From positions 682,001 to 746,000 of the forward strand of contig CBDDEJ010000009.1 of the NCBI GenBank assembly GCA_965226915.1: a stretch of 64,000 nucleotides of DNA, given 5' to 3'. This DNA is from Io17-Chloro-G2 sp965226915 (GTDB taxonomy: Bacteria > Chloroflexota > Dehalococcoidia > Lucifugimonadales > UBA3495). Both the position numbers and the translations under genes were made by a program. Position 1 is the stretch's first letter. Every line of letters begins with the position of its first letter. The notes under the pieces were generated by a model. The model did no database searches, had not been told where the DNA came from, and saw nothing but the letters and a program-made list of their open reading frames with translations. Below, piece after piece: positions 27,665-35,681 of the stretch.

Positions 27665-28357
27665 ATGAAGCTGTTGGTAATCTCTGGAGGAAGGCATCCC
27701 TACGAGGAATCCACACCGGTGTTGGAAGGTTTCCTAAGGTCCGCCGGCCATGACGTAACCGTGACCGAGGACGCCTCGATATTGTCCCGGTCTTCCGATT
27801 TGAACGCGTTCGACGCGCTGGTGTTCAACACACGGCGAGAGAACGTGGCGAACTTTGCCGACATGGCTTTGGCCAAGGGCGAGCAAGACGGTATGAAGGA
27901 ATTCATCAACTCGGGCAAAGGTTTTGTCTGCCTCCATATTTCCGGATGCCGGCCCTCCGAATGGGCGGAATTCCACGACATTACCGGCGGCGGGTGGATA
28001 TCGGGAACCAGTTTCCATCCTCCCTATGGCCAGTTCACCGTCAACGTCAGCCAAGCCAGCCACGTCGGGGTGGCTGGGGTCTCCGACTTTTCCACCAACG
28101 ACGAGCTTTACATGGGGTTGGCGATCAAAAACGGCAACGACGTTTTCCTTACCGGTACGACCCAAGACGGAACCCATCCCTGGGGTCCCGACCGGGCGCC
28201 CACGTCCATGCCCGGCGGCACCTTCCCGTTAGGCTGGACACGCACCTACGGCCAGGGCAAGGTCTTCGTACTGTTGTTGGGTCACGACGGTCAGAGTTTC
28301 CAGACGCCGGAATTCCAGAAGATAGTCCTCAACGGCGTGGATTGGGCGACGGCGTAG
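27665..28357 (+). CDS. ThuA-domain protein
   Basis: A 230-residue ThuA/trehalose-utilisation-like protein with a class-I glutamine-amidotransferase-like fold. Visible are KLLVISGGRHPYEESTPVLEGFL, DALVFNTRRENVANF, the G-loop KGFVCLHISGCRPSEWAEFHDITGGGW around residue 90, and the late PLGWTRTYGQGKVFVLLLGHDGQSF with the conserved GHD. Members act in sugar metabolism but the reaction is generally unknown. A GGGAGGG ribosome site precedes the start and a strong terminator follows. Confidence 0.88.
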   Translation: MKLLVISGGRHPYEESTPVLEGFLRSAGHDVTVTEDASILSRSSDLNAFDALVFNTRRENVANFADMALAKGEQDGMKEFINSGKGFVCLHISGCRPSEWAEFHDITGGGWISGTSFHPPYGQFTVNVSQASHVGVAGVSDFSTNDELYMGLAIKNGNDVFLTGTTQDGTHPWGPDRAPTSMPGGTFPLGWTRTYGQGKVFVLLLGHDGQSFQTPEFQKIVLNGVDWATA

Positions 28358-28367
28358 TTACAACAAG

Positions 28368-28399
28368 CCACCCACGGGACGGCCAAGTCCCGTGGGTGG
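28368..28399 (+). terminator. Terminator after ThuA gene
   Basis: Perfect 13-bp arms CCACCCACGGGAC and GTCCCGTGGGTGG with a 6-nt loop, 10 bp after the stop codon. Confidence 0.8.
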
Positions 28400-28459
28400 T
28401 CCGCTCCAATTCAATTCCGCCAACCAATCAGAATGTAATTGCGACTCAGGAGTACAAGT

Positions 28460-29212
28460 ATGCCGACTCCCAAGGTTTATTTCCGCCCTGGTTGATTCAC
28501 GTGCGGCCGAACGAAGGAGTTTCTTTCGTCGCACGGGATTGATTACGCCGATGGCGATGTTGAGCATGACCCCGAGTCATTGAAAGAGCTATTGGACCGG
28601 GGCCTAAAGATAGTGCCAGTTACCATATTCGGCGACGAAGTGGTCATCGGATTCAACCCCAAGGAGCTTTCCCGCGTGTTTGGTTTAGACGCCCAGGTCT
28701 CCCAGGTTGATCTGCCAAATATGGTGGAAAAGTATCAGACTGTGTTGGTGGCCGCGGGCGCCGCCATCGGTCAACTGCCTCGGGAATATATGGAATGGGA
28801 GTGCCCCGAGCGGAAGCGCAAACTAGGGCAGTTCACCTTCCACTTGTTTGACCGGCCCGACCGTGCCCTAAACGCCTATAACGTCGGAGTTTACAGCAGT
28901 GAGGACCGGGGCCGAAGTATGCACGATGTCATAGGCAATGTGGGGTTCAAAGAGATTGTCGTCTATGGCGAGGATGTGCTCAACCGGGTGAAAGCGGCCC
29001 TCACGGGAGACGACGCGCTGGACCTGGAAAAAACCCTGGACACCTATATGGGTACTAAGACTGCCGGGGAATTGATGGACCTGGCGTTGGGCCATTCGGT
29101 TCATCATCTCAAGCAGCTTTACGAATACATGTCCATCAACGGCCTTGAGCCGGCCAGCCCGTTGGGCGAGGAGGATTTCAACGGAGTCGCCGTGCCTACC
29201 GAGCTGTTCTGA
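28460..29212 (+). CDS. Glutaredoxin-DinB fusion with TGA in the CxxC motif (candidate selenoprotein)
   Basis: A 250-codon gene read through a TGA at 28493-28495. The ATG has AGGAG 7 nt upstream. The N-terminus reads MPTPKVYFRPG-[TGA]-FTCGRTKEFLSSHGIDY, then DVEHDPESLKELLDRG and KIVPVTIFGDEVVIGF, a normal glutaredoxin fold with its cis-Pro TVP-like turn (PVTIF). The TGA stands exactly at the first Cys of CxxC, making UxxC. Residues about 90-250 look like a DinB/YfiT four-helix domain with possible metal-binding His in FTFHLFDRPDRAL and GHSVHHLKQLYEY. A two-stem hairpin follows the TGA directly. Together this points to a selenocysteine thiol-transfer enzyme. A Cys-to-stop mutation is the alternative. 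Starting at 28580 would remove the whole active site. Confidence 0.85.
28493..28535 (+). promoter_or_regulatory. TGA plus bacterial SECIS-like hairpin in glutaredoxin gene
   Basis: Four nt after the TGA an outer 6-bp stem forms (CGTGCG 28500-28505 with CGCACG 28530-28535). After a 5-nt bulge on the 5' side comes a 7-bp inner stem (ACGAAGG 28511-28517 with CTTTCGT 28523-28529, one G-U pair) closed by loop AGUUU. The loop begins 22 nt after the TGA and its second base is G. Both values fit the known bacterial SECIS rules. Confidence 0.75.
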
Positions 29213-29228
29213 TTAGCATGATAATTGC

Positions 29229-29283
29229 GTCAGGGCCCGCCCGATGTTTGATGATTTGAAACGAACGCCGGGCGGGCCCTGAC
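29229..29283 (+). terminator. Large hairpin after glutaredoxin-DinB gene
   Basis: Perfect 15-bp arms GTCAGGGCCCGCCCG and CGGGCGGGCCCTGAC with a 25-nt loop, 17 bp after the stop. No T run follows. Confidence 0.6.
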
Positions 29284-29494
29284 CTAACGCCATTGTTTCA
29301 TGATTTAAGCGTAGGAACGTTTCACCAATGCTCCGCCATCCCATCCGCGGCCGCCTCTCCTAGTTGTCCGCCATCATCGACGGCGAAGTTCCCGGCGCCC
29401 CGTTTTTCTAGATCAAGCATAACGTGGAACCAATTCTTTTCGGTTTCCGTCTTTCTAGTGACGAAAGTAATTCACTGATACCAGGAGACCGGAT

Positions 29495-29827
29495 ATGAAA
29501 AAACCCCTAACCACAGGAACCGTATTCTTGATGGCTATTCTTCTTTTGACCGCATTAGCGTGTGGCCCGTCTGCTCCAGCAGAGACCCCAGTCCAAACCC
29601 CCGCCACCCAGGAGTCGGTGGCTAAGCCGGACACCCCTATCAGAATCCCGGCCACACAAGAACCAGCGGCCCAGCCGGAGACCCCTGTAAAAGACTCGGC
29701 CACCAAAAAGCCGGCGGTTCAACCCGAAATGGTTGGGAAGCCTGCGCCCATCGACGGTGTCGAACTTGTTGTTTCTGACGCCAATCCGCCCCAGTACACC
29801 CTAAAAATAAGGGACTTATATCGTTAA
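29495..29827 (+). CDS. Small lipoprotein with Thr/Pro repeats, possibly truncated
   Basis: A 110-residue protein with a lipoprotein signal peptide ending LLLTALACGPS. The linker carries three similar units (TPVQTPATQES, TPIRIPATQEP, TPVKDSATKKP). It is followed by a short beta segment GVELVVSDANPPQYTLKI and then a stop. In another frame the coding-like stretch IVNFANLIIV follows directly, so a frameshift near 29815 may have cut off a folded C-terminal domain. Located on the outer face of the membrane. Confidence 0.7.
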   Translation: MKKPLTTGTVFLMAILLLTALACGPSAPAETPVQTPATQESVAKPDTPIRIPATQEPAAQPETPVKDSATKKPAVQPEMVGKPAPIDGVELVVSDANPPQYTLKIRDLYR

Positions 29828-29890
29828 CTTCGCAAACCTTATCATTGTGAATAGGGCGATCCCCGATCATTTTTCATGATCTCCGGCCAG

Positions 29891-30190
29891 CTAGGCGGAC
29901 ATTGTCAGTGAAGGCGCCTCGGGCAGGTCTATGCCGGCGTAAGCCCAGAGGGTGAGCATTCTAGGATGGCTTGGAGGGCGGGCCACAGGCACGTTGGCGT
30001 TGCGGTGTTCGGGATCACCTTCCATGGCGACCCTGCGGATGGCGTCCGTGGGGCGAGTCTTGCGGGCCGGGGCGAACCCCCACAGGTAAGCAAGCCTCTT
30101 GTCTTTCAGCAACTCCCGCTGAATGAACGACACCTCATCGTCGGAGATCTCCCCGGCCCAACCGGGTCCCAACAACCTGTCGTCAAACAT
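29891..30190 (-). CDS. Small unknown protein, paralog of 44655-44887
   Basis: A protein of about 99 residues starting MFDDRLLGPGWAGEISDDEV with GGAGGAG just upstream. Its N-terminal half and the block LWGFAPARKTRP...GDPEHRNANVPVARPP match the frameshifted gene at 44655-44887 (DQRLFEPGWGGEL, WGFRPAKKRRP, GDPENRATNAGLARRP). Two copies in one window show it is a real protein family, though I cannot name it. No membrane segment or catalytic motif is seen. Confidence 0.7.
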   Translation of the reverse strand: MFDDRLLGPGWAGEISDDEVSFIQRELLKDKRLAYLWGFAPARKTRPTDAIRRVAMEGDPEHRNANVPVARPPSHPRMLTLWAYAGIDLPEAPSLTMSA

Positions 30191-30493
30191 CCCCGCTCCT
30201 CCGCCTCGTCCCACAGGTCTGATTCCCCCATCAAACTGGTCCCTGAACAGAGCTTAAATGTTGGATAGCGAAAGGACAAGATGGCGCGTTCATTTTCAGG
30301 CGCCAAATTTCTAGGCCCAACAAACCCGGCAAAAAATCGGGGGTTGGGGAGTTTAGTCACCGCATTGTCACTGGATTTCGACCAAAGCCGTCACTGGGGT
30401 TGGTTATATTTGCTTCAAGTAAAGGTGTACCTGCATTGGGCCCCGAAGGGGTAAATTAACGGGCACGCCTAAATCGGCGAGGAGCACGATGAC

Positions 30494-30628
30494 ATGGGAA
30501 TTAAATTGACACAGCGTGTCGCGCGGAAATTGCGGGAAGAGTCCGGCCGGATCGGCCTGATCGAGTCACTGGTGATTGTCGGCACCATTTTGGCCCTGAC
30601 CGCCATCACAGTGCCATTCTTTACCTAA
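30494..30628 (+). CDS. 44-residue prepilin-like membrane peptide
   Basis: A small gene with AGGAG 10 nt before its ATG and a strong terminator 38 bp after its stop. The protein has a basic start (MGIKLTQRVARKLREESGR) followed by IGLIESLVIVGTILALTAITVPFF, one membrane helix with the Leu-Ile-Glu pattern of type IV prepilins. The Gly that prepilin peptidase needs before the helix is not in the exact place (Arg there, Gly two residues earlier), so it may not be processed. It ends after the helix with no globular domain. Confidence 0.65.
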   Translation: MGIKLTQRVARKLREESGRIGLIESLVIVGTILALTAITVPFFT

Positions 30629-30665
30629 GCTGATCAACCCCGGTGCAAGCCACCCATGACAATAA

Positions 30666-30697
30666 CCCCGGCGGCTAGCATCGACTAGCCGCCGGGG
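30666..30697 (+). terminator. Terminator after prepilin-like gene
   Basis: Perfect 13-bp arms CCCCGGCGGCTAG and CTAGCCGCCGGGG with a 6-nt loop. Confidence 0.75.
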
Positions 30698-30982
30698 TAC
30701 TTCCCGTATTCAATGTGGACCTCACATCCCTGCCTGGGATTAAGTGCAAGCCAGCGGCGACTGATCCAATGACCATGCTTCGTAGACAGCATTGGCATTC
30801 CTTCTTTTTGGAATCCATCCCTCATGTACTAACCGCGAAGTTCCACTACTTTTCTTTCAGGTCGCTCTGTGCAAAAGAGCTGCCTGGTGAGCCGCTTCGC
30901 GCTCACGAACGTCTCGCGGTCTCCGCTGGATTAGAATGACCCTGCTCTTGTCTCGTGAAGCGAAATGGCCGGGGTGTAACCG

Positions 30983-31333
30983 ATGAATTTGTTTGTCGAT
31001 GTTGACGATACGTTGGTTTTATATGAAACGCCGGGGCCGAATCCCTACGGGGTTTTCCGCGGTGTGCCATGGACGCCGAACACTCGGCTGATCGAAGGGA
31101 TCAAACAATTTAGCCATGCCAATCCCACCGCCCAGATCGTCGTGTGGTCTGGCGGCGGACAGGAATACGCCGTTGAATGGGCCAACAGGCTTGGGCTGGG
31201 CGGCATTGCCACCGGCCATTTGAAGGACGAGTCTACATTTCCGCTGATTCAAGACGGTGACATTGTCATCGACGACATGGATTTGGGCGGCCGGCGCACG
31301 CATAGGCCCGACGAGTGGCCGGAGCCTCCTTAG
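30983..31333 (+). CDS. Small HAD-like phosphatase domain
   Basis: A 116-residue protein with HAD motif I at the very start (MNLFVDVDDTLVLYE), a motif-II-like strand IVVWSGGG near residue 55, and a motif-IV-like IVIDDMDLGG near residue 93. It lacks a cap domain, as in the short polynucleotide-phosphatase or phage-type HAD proteins. The likely role is phosphate hydrolysis on an unknown substrate. Confidence 0.75.
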   Translation: MNLFVDVDDTLVLYETPGPNPYGVFRGVPWTPNTRLIEGIKQFSHANPTAQIVVWSGGGQEYAVEWANRLGLGGIATGHLKDESTFPLIQDGDIVIDDMDLGGRRTHRPDEWPEPP

Positions 31334-31447
31334 GACCGGCCTTATGACTTCCGGGATAGCGGTAATTCCGCGATTACGAGTTCAACCTTGAGTTCCTTAC
31401 GACAGCTGGCTAAGCGATGGCTTGGGACGGAAATCAACGCAACCCCA

Positions 31448-33717
31448 TCACCCGTCCCGCCCCCAAAAGTCGGTGTGGGGGAAGAAGTCGTACCAGGCCC
31501 AATCGAAGGAGCTCATGTAGGGAGCCTTTTGGAGGACCTGTCCTGTTAACGGGCCGTCCGTTGCCATTCCGCGTATCGGATCCCAGGTGCTGCCCGTTTG
31601 CCGGTCGGTCAAGATTTCCTCTTCAAATATAAACTCCAGGTCCTGGCCTTCCACGGTGCGGATGTAGGCGTTCACCGCTTTGGTCTTGATGTTGGCCAGC
31701 ACCAGGATAGGGAATGATCCCAGCGTCTCATTGATAGCGCCGGCCCGGCTGGCCAGTGGGAATGGGTAGCCGCGGGCGTGGTCGCCAATGCTGATTCCGA
31801 TGACATAGTTGTCGTTGGATTCCTCGCGCAACCGAAAGCGGCCCCGGCCCGACTCGTCCAGCAGCAGCGTTTCGGGGTGGTCTTCAATCCAGGCGCCCCA
31901 GGGGATGATCGAAGCCGGGATCATCTCTAACCGAGTCCCTTCAAGAGGCCCCTCTATGGCCGCTCCCCACGGCTGAGACCAGACGCTTTCGGTCTCGTGG
32001 TCCCACCAGGTCATGGCCCGCATGAAAAGCGCCCCTTGATTCCCAAATGTGTGTGCTTTGCCGTCGATCCGCCGGTCATGAACCAGACCGGTGTAGCAGA
32101 TGGGTCACCAGGTCACCAGAATCGGAACACCTCCCACCACGTCGTTGACCATTTCCCGGAAGTTCAGCGGCCCCACCGGGTAAGCCCGGCTCTCACCATT
32201 GATTTTGACCCCGATCACCAACTCTTCCCAAGCCAGGTCTGCTCCCTGACCGGGAACAAATTTGGGTTCGTATATGGGGCGAATGGCGTCCTGGGGCAAC
32301 AACTGGCGGTACTCTTTAAAGTTTGCCGCCACCGGGTGGCTGCTTTGAGGGAGGGGATCGAAGGTTTGTATGGATGAACCGGCGGTTGTTGGCTGGTCCA
32401 ACGATTTGGGTTTTTGCCCCGTCGACGCCGATGGGTCGATCGCGCCTTTGGCGTACCTGACCGTGCCGGTGACCCCCGGGCTTCCCTTGCTTTTCACATC
32501 GGCGAATACCAGATGAAGCACTTTCTGGCCGTCTACCGCCAGGGAAACCTGCTGGCCCAGAGGTAGCTCGCCGGCGGTGATGACGGTCTCCACGACCCAC
32601 TGGCGCCCGTCCCATTGGGCCAGCTTGACGGCGGCTTCGTCGGAATAAGCCACGATGGGATTGCCATCAGGGTCCAGGGCCAAAGAGCTGGTTTTGCGAG
32701 CGCCAAAGAAGTCGATGAATGTATCGTTTAGCTCATCGATTCGCTGGGTGTCCCAACTAGTTCCGTCCCAACGAGCAAGTTTGATGAATCCGGCGGAATT
32801 GCCGGTCCTCTCAAAGTAGCTGATGGAAGGTAGATCACCGCCGTCGATGGCCAGCGACGGAAAGCGCCCCACGTCGCCATCGGAATCTACCGTCGATATC
32901 GTCCAAGACCCATCGGTTCTGACAGCGTACTTCAGGTCTTTGCTTGAGTCGTCGAACCAGACCAACAGTGGGGCTTGTCTTGGGAATCCATGGCGATGTC
33001 CGTGCCGAATTCGTAAGGGACGGCGCCGCTGCCCACCTCCTCCACCCGCCAAGCGCCGCCGGACAGCGTGGCATATTCAACCCCCGAGTCGCTGCCGAAC
33101 TGGCTGGGGTCGATGGAAACCGTGTGGGGCGTTCCAGTGGAGTCCACCGCTATATTGTTGTCCCAACCGTCGTGGCCCGGATGTGCAACGTCGCTGATCT
33201 GCCATTCGCCGTCCTTCAAAACGGCGTAACCTTCGTTTTCAGTGTCATGGTTGTGCCAGGAGATGTGGGGCTTGCCATCATCATCCATCGCCAGGTCCAG
33301 TGGGCCGTAGAAGTAGCCGGTGGCCACGGTGGAAACCGTCCAACCGCCGTCCGCCAGAACCGCGTGTTTCAAGAAACCCGGCTCGGCCTCCAAAATAAAT
33401 GCCACGTGGGGTGTGCCGCCTGGCGCGATGGCCACAGACGGTTTGGCGCCCTGGGTGTCCACCGTTGATATCTCCCAAACGCGGCCGGATGCGGAGACCT
33501 CGGTTGCCGGGTTCGTCGGTTGCGGGGCCGTGGTGTCTTTGGCAGGCGGCACGGTGGCATCGGTGGCATCGGTGGCGATGGGGGTGGCCGATTGGGTTGG
33601 GGTGCTGAGCGGCGTCGTTGTAGGGGCCACGGTGGCGGCTTCTCCAACACAGGCGGCGGCGAAAATAACGGCCGCCGCTGCAACAAGTGTGATTGTCCAT
33701 GGTCCCTTGATCCTCAT
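31448..33717 (-). CDS. DUF3179 lipoprotein with TGA in the CxxC motif (candidate selenoprotein); one frameshift
   Basis: The gene starts MRIKGPWTITLV with a lipobox VIFAAACVGEAA (ATG 33717, AGGAG 8 nt upstream). A beta-propeller-like region follows with repeated blades (WEISTVDTQG, WTISTVDSDG). The C-terminal third is DUF3179: ESRAYPVGPLNFREMVNDVVGGVPILVTW-[TGA]-PICYTGLVHDRR, FGNQGAL, WWDHETESVWSQPWG. DUF3179 proteins normally read CPxC at the TGA site (32105-32107), so it replaces the first Cys. A hairpin follows it. Near 32970 a single-base indel separates the two propeller halves (DSQDKPH, then LVWFDDSSK), either decay or a sequencing error. The start overlaps the stop of the GDCC protein gene. 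Confidence 0.82.
32072..32107 (-). promoter_or_regulatory. TGA plus SECIS-like hairpin in DUF3179 gene
   Basis: On the minus strand the TGA is followed by 13 nt, then perfect 6-bp arms CCGGTC and GACCGG around loop UGGUUCAU. The loop starts 19 nt after the TGA and has G as second base, fitting the bacterial SECIS pattern. Confidence 0.65.
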
Positions 33718-33959
33718 CAGGCAAGCTCCTTGTTTGCCGCTTGGGGTTCGCGGAGCGGTTGCCCGGCGAGTTTTTGTATCGACGGGCATCTCACGTCCCC
33801 ATACGAACAAAAGACACAACAGTCTCCGGACTGCGGCTTCAACATCGTTCCGCATCCGGCGCACTGGTGGAAGAACTGGCAGGCATCCGATGGCATCTCC
33901 AGATCTTCCTCGAAGCCGCAGTGTGGGCAGGTAAGCCTGGACAGGGTCATGAGCACCAT
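33717..33959 (-). CDS. Small Cys-rich GDCCVFCSYG-motif protein
   Basis: About 80 residues with three metal-type Cys sites: LTCPHCGFEEDL near the start, CAGCGTML in the middle, and GDCCVFCSYGDVRCPSIQ near residue 55. The GDCC-FCSYG motif is a recurring conserved sequence in small bacterial proteins that I associate with metal-transport loci; function unknown. I chose ATG 33959 because GGAG lies 6 nt upstream. The stop overlaps the start of the DUF3179 lipoprotein gene (TGATG), so translation is coupled. Confidence 0.75.
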   Translation of the reverse strand: MVLMTLSRLTCPHCGFEEDLEMPSDACQFFHQCAGCGTMLKPQSGDCCVFCSYGDVRCPSIQKLAGQPLREPQAANKELA

Positions 33960-34211
33960 GTTTGTCTCCATTCTAGGAATATCAATTACGATGCGCCCGG
34001 AGGCTTCAAGATTTACCGGCATGGGCAGTTATCAGTTACTGGATTCAAGCAGCCGAGCGCCGGGTGTCGAAGCCCGGTTGGTACTAGATATTGCGATCTG
34101 GGCATCCTTTCTGGAGGTTGGAACGCCAAAAGAGAAAGAACTCGGGGAAATGGCTGCTATCATTTCGGGCTTGGCCGTTGTTATATTAATTGTCACGGCT
34201 AACGGTAAAGG

Positions 34212-34820
34212 ATGAATCAACGGCCATTGGGTATGGATCAGCATGCGCAGCAGGAGCAATTCCCGGAGCAATTCAATGAGGAAGAGCTTGTCCGCGCCGC
34301 TCAACGAGGTCAGCAAGAAGCCTTTGGCTTCCTCTATGAAACCCATGTGGAGCGCGTTTACCGTTACCTGGTGGTGCGGTTGGGTCAGCCTGCCGATGCC
34401 GAAGACGTAACCGCGGAGGTGTTTATCCGGGCCATGAAGGGATTGCCCTCTTATAAGTCCAAGGGACCGCCTTTCATAGCATGGCTTTACCGAATCGCCC
34501 ATAACCAAGCAGTCAATCATTTAAAGAAACGGTCGCGGCGGCCTGAAACACCCTTGGAAGATATCGTGGCCGCATCGGATGACCCAGCGGAAGAGGCCCT
34601 GCAAAAAGGAAGCTTCAGCGAAGCTATCCGAGCGGGGGAAGGTCTCACCGACTTGCAGCGCCAAGTCTTGAGCCTGCGGTTCGCGGGAGAGCTATCCATC
34701 TCCGAAACAGCGAAGGTGATGAAGCGGACCGACGGGGCGGTGAAATTTTTGCAGCACAGCGCTTTAAGGGCGCTGAGGCGGATATTGGAACAGCAGGGGG
34801 CTGTCAGTCATGGAAGCTAA
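34212..34820 (+). CDS. ECF-type RNA polymerase sigma factor
   Basis: A 202-residue sigma-70-family factor of the extracytoplasmic group. Region 2 reads AFGFLYETHVERVYRYLVVRLGQPADAEDVTAEVFIRAMKGLPSY, then PFIAWLYRIAHNQAVNHLKK. Region 4 reads LTDLQRQVLSLRFAGELSISETAKVMKRTDGAVKFLQHSALRALRRI with its helix-turn-helix. The gene overlaps the next one (membrane regulator) by 11 bp, the usual sigma/anti-sigma arrangement. It probably controls the secreted-protein genes that follow. Confidence 0.93.
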   Translation: MNQRPLGMDQHAQQEQFPEQFNEEELVRAAQRGQQEAFGFLYETHVERVYRYLVVRLGQPADAEDVTAEVFIRAMKGLPSYKSKGPPFIAWLYRIAHNQAVNHLKKRSRRPETPLEDIVAASDDPAEEALQKGSFSEAIRAGEGLTDLQRQVLSLRFAGELSISETAKVMKRTDGAVKFLQHSALRALRRILEQQGAVSHGS

Positions 34821-35631
34821 AATTGATGAAGTCATTCAAGAATGTTTGGAGCTTTTGGAGAAAGGCGGTTCCTTAGACGACTGCCTCGCCCAATATCCAG
34901 ACGAGGCCGATGAACTAGCGCCCCTGCTGCAAACCGCAGTGGAGTCCCGCCGCCACTTCGCCATTGAGATGGACGATGCGACCCGAGCACGGCTTCGAGG
35001 CCGCGTGAAGGGCGAATGGGAACGGAAGCAAGCCAAGCAAGGGAATATCGCAGGTATTTTCTCCCTATTCCCGCGAATGGCCTCGGTGGCTGCTGCACTG
35101 GTCGTGCTGGTTGCAGTCGTGGCCCTTGGCGGCGCCGGAACCGTGGCAGCCTCGAGTGGATCGGTCCCCGGCGAAGCTCTATATCCCGTTAAGGAACTTC
35201 GTGAGACGGCGGGACTTTGGTTTGCCCGGTCTCCTGAAGCCAAGGTGGAAATGTACACACGGTTGGTCAAGGAACGGGCGGAAGAGGTTCAGGAGCTTGT
35301 GGCCAAAGAACAAGCCTCCTCCAGCGCCATCTCCCAAGCCCTGGAAAGACTGGATGAAAATCTGGCGGGCCTAAATGCGGTAATGGACTTTGAGGCCCAG
35401 CGTCAGCGGACTGAGGCCACCGGACCCAACCCCAAATTCCTGGAGGCCCTTCAAGAGGCGGCCGATGGTCAACAATCTGTCCAGGCTATCTTGAACGAAA
35501 CACTACCCAAGGCGCCAAACCAGGCTCAGCCCGGGGTGGGCGAGGCCCTGGAGGCAATCAAGCAGGCTCAAGAAAGTGTTCGCGCCGCCGTAAAAGCCGC
35601 GAATACGGCAGATCCAGGCGACAGCCGATAG
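34810..35631 (+). CDS. DUF5667-like single-pass membrane protein, probable anti-sigma factor
   Basis: A 273-residue protein. The cytoplasmic N-terminus has IDEVIQECLELLEKGGSLDDCLAQYPDEADELAPLL, a pattern common in the proteins encoded beside ECF sigma factors in this phylum. One membrane helix (VAAALVVLVAVVALGGAGTVAA) lies near residue 100. The outer part starts PGEALYPVKELRETAGLWF, typical of DUF5667, and continues as a long helix rich in Glu and Gln (VKERAEEVQELVAKEQ). The 11-bp overlap with the sigma gene argues that it holds that sigma factor at the membrane. Confidence 0.82.
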   Translation: MEAKIDEVIQECLELLEKGGSLDDCLAQYPDEADELAPLLQTAVESRRHFAIEMDDATRARLRGRVKGEWERKQAKQGNIAGIFSLFPRMASVAAALVVLVAVVALGGAGTVAASSGSVPGEALYPVKELRETAGLWFARSPEAKVEMYTRLVKERAEEVQELVAKEQASSSAISQALERLDENLAGLNAVMDFEAQRQRTEATGPNPKFLEALQEAADGQQSVQAILNETLPKAPNQAQPGVGEALEAIKQAQESVRAAVKAANTADPGDSR

Positions 35632-35681
35632 TCCGCCAGATTACAGAGCGGCGTCAATTCCAAGATTAGGAGATCTTACCG

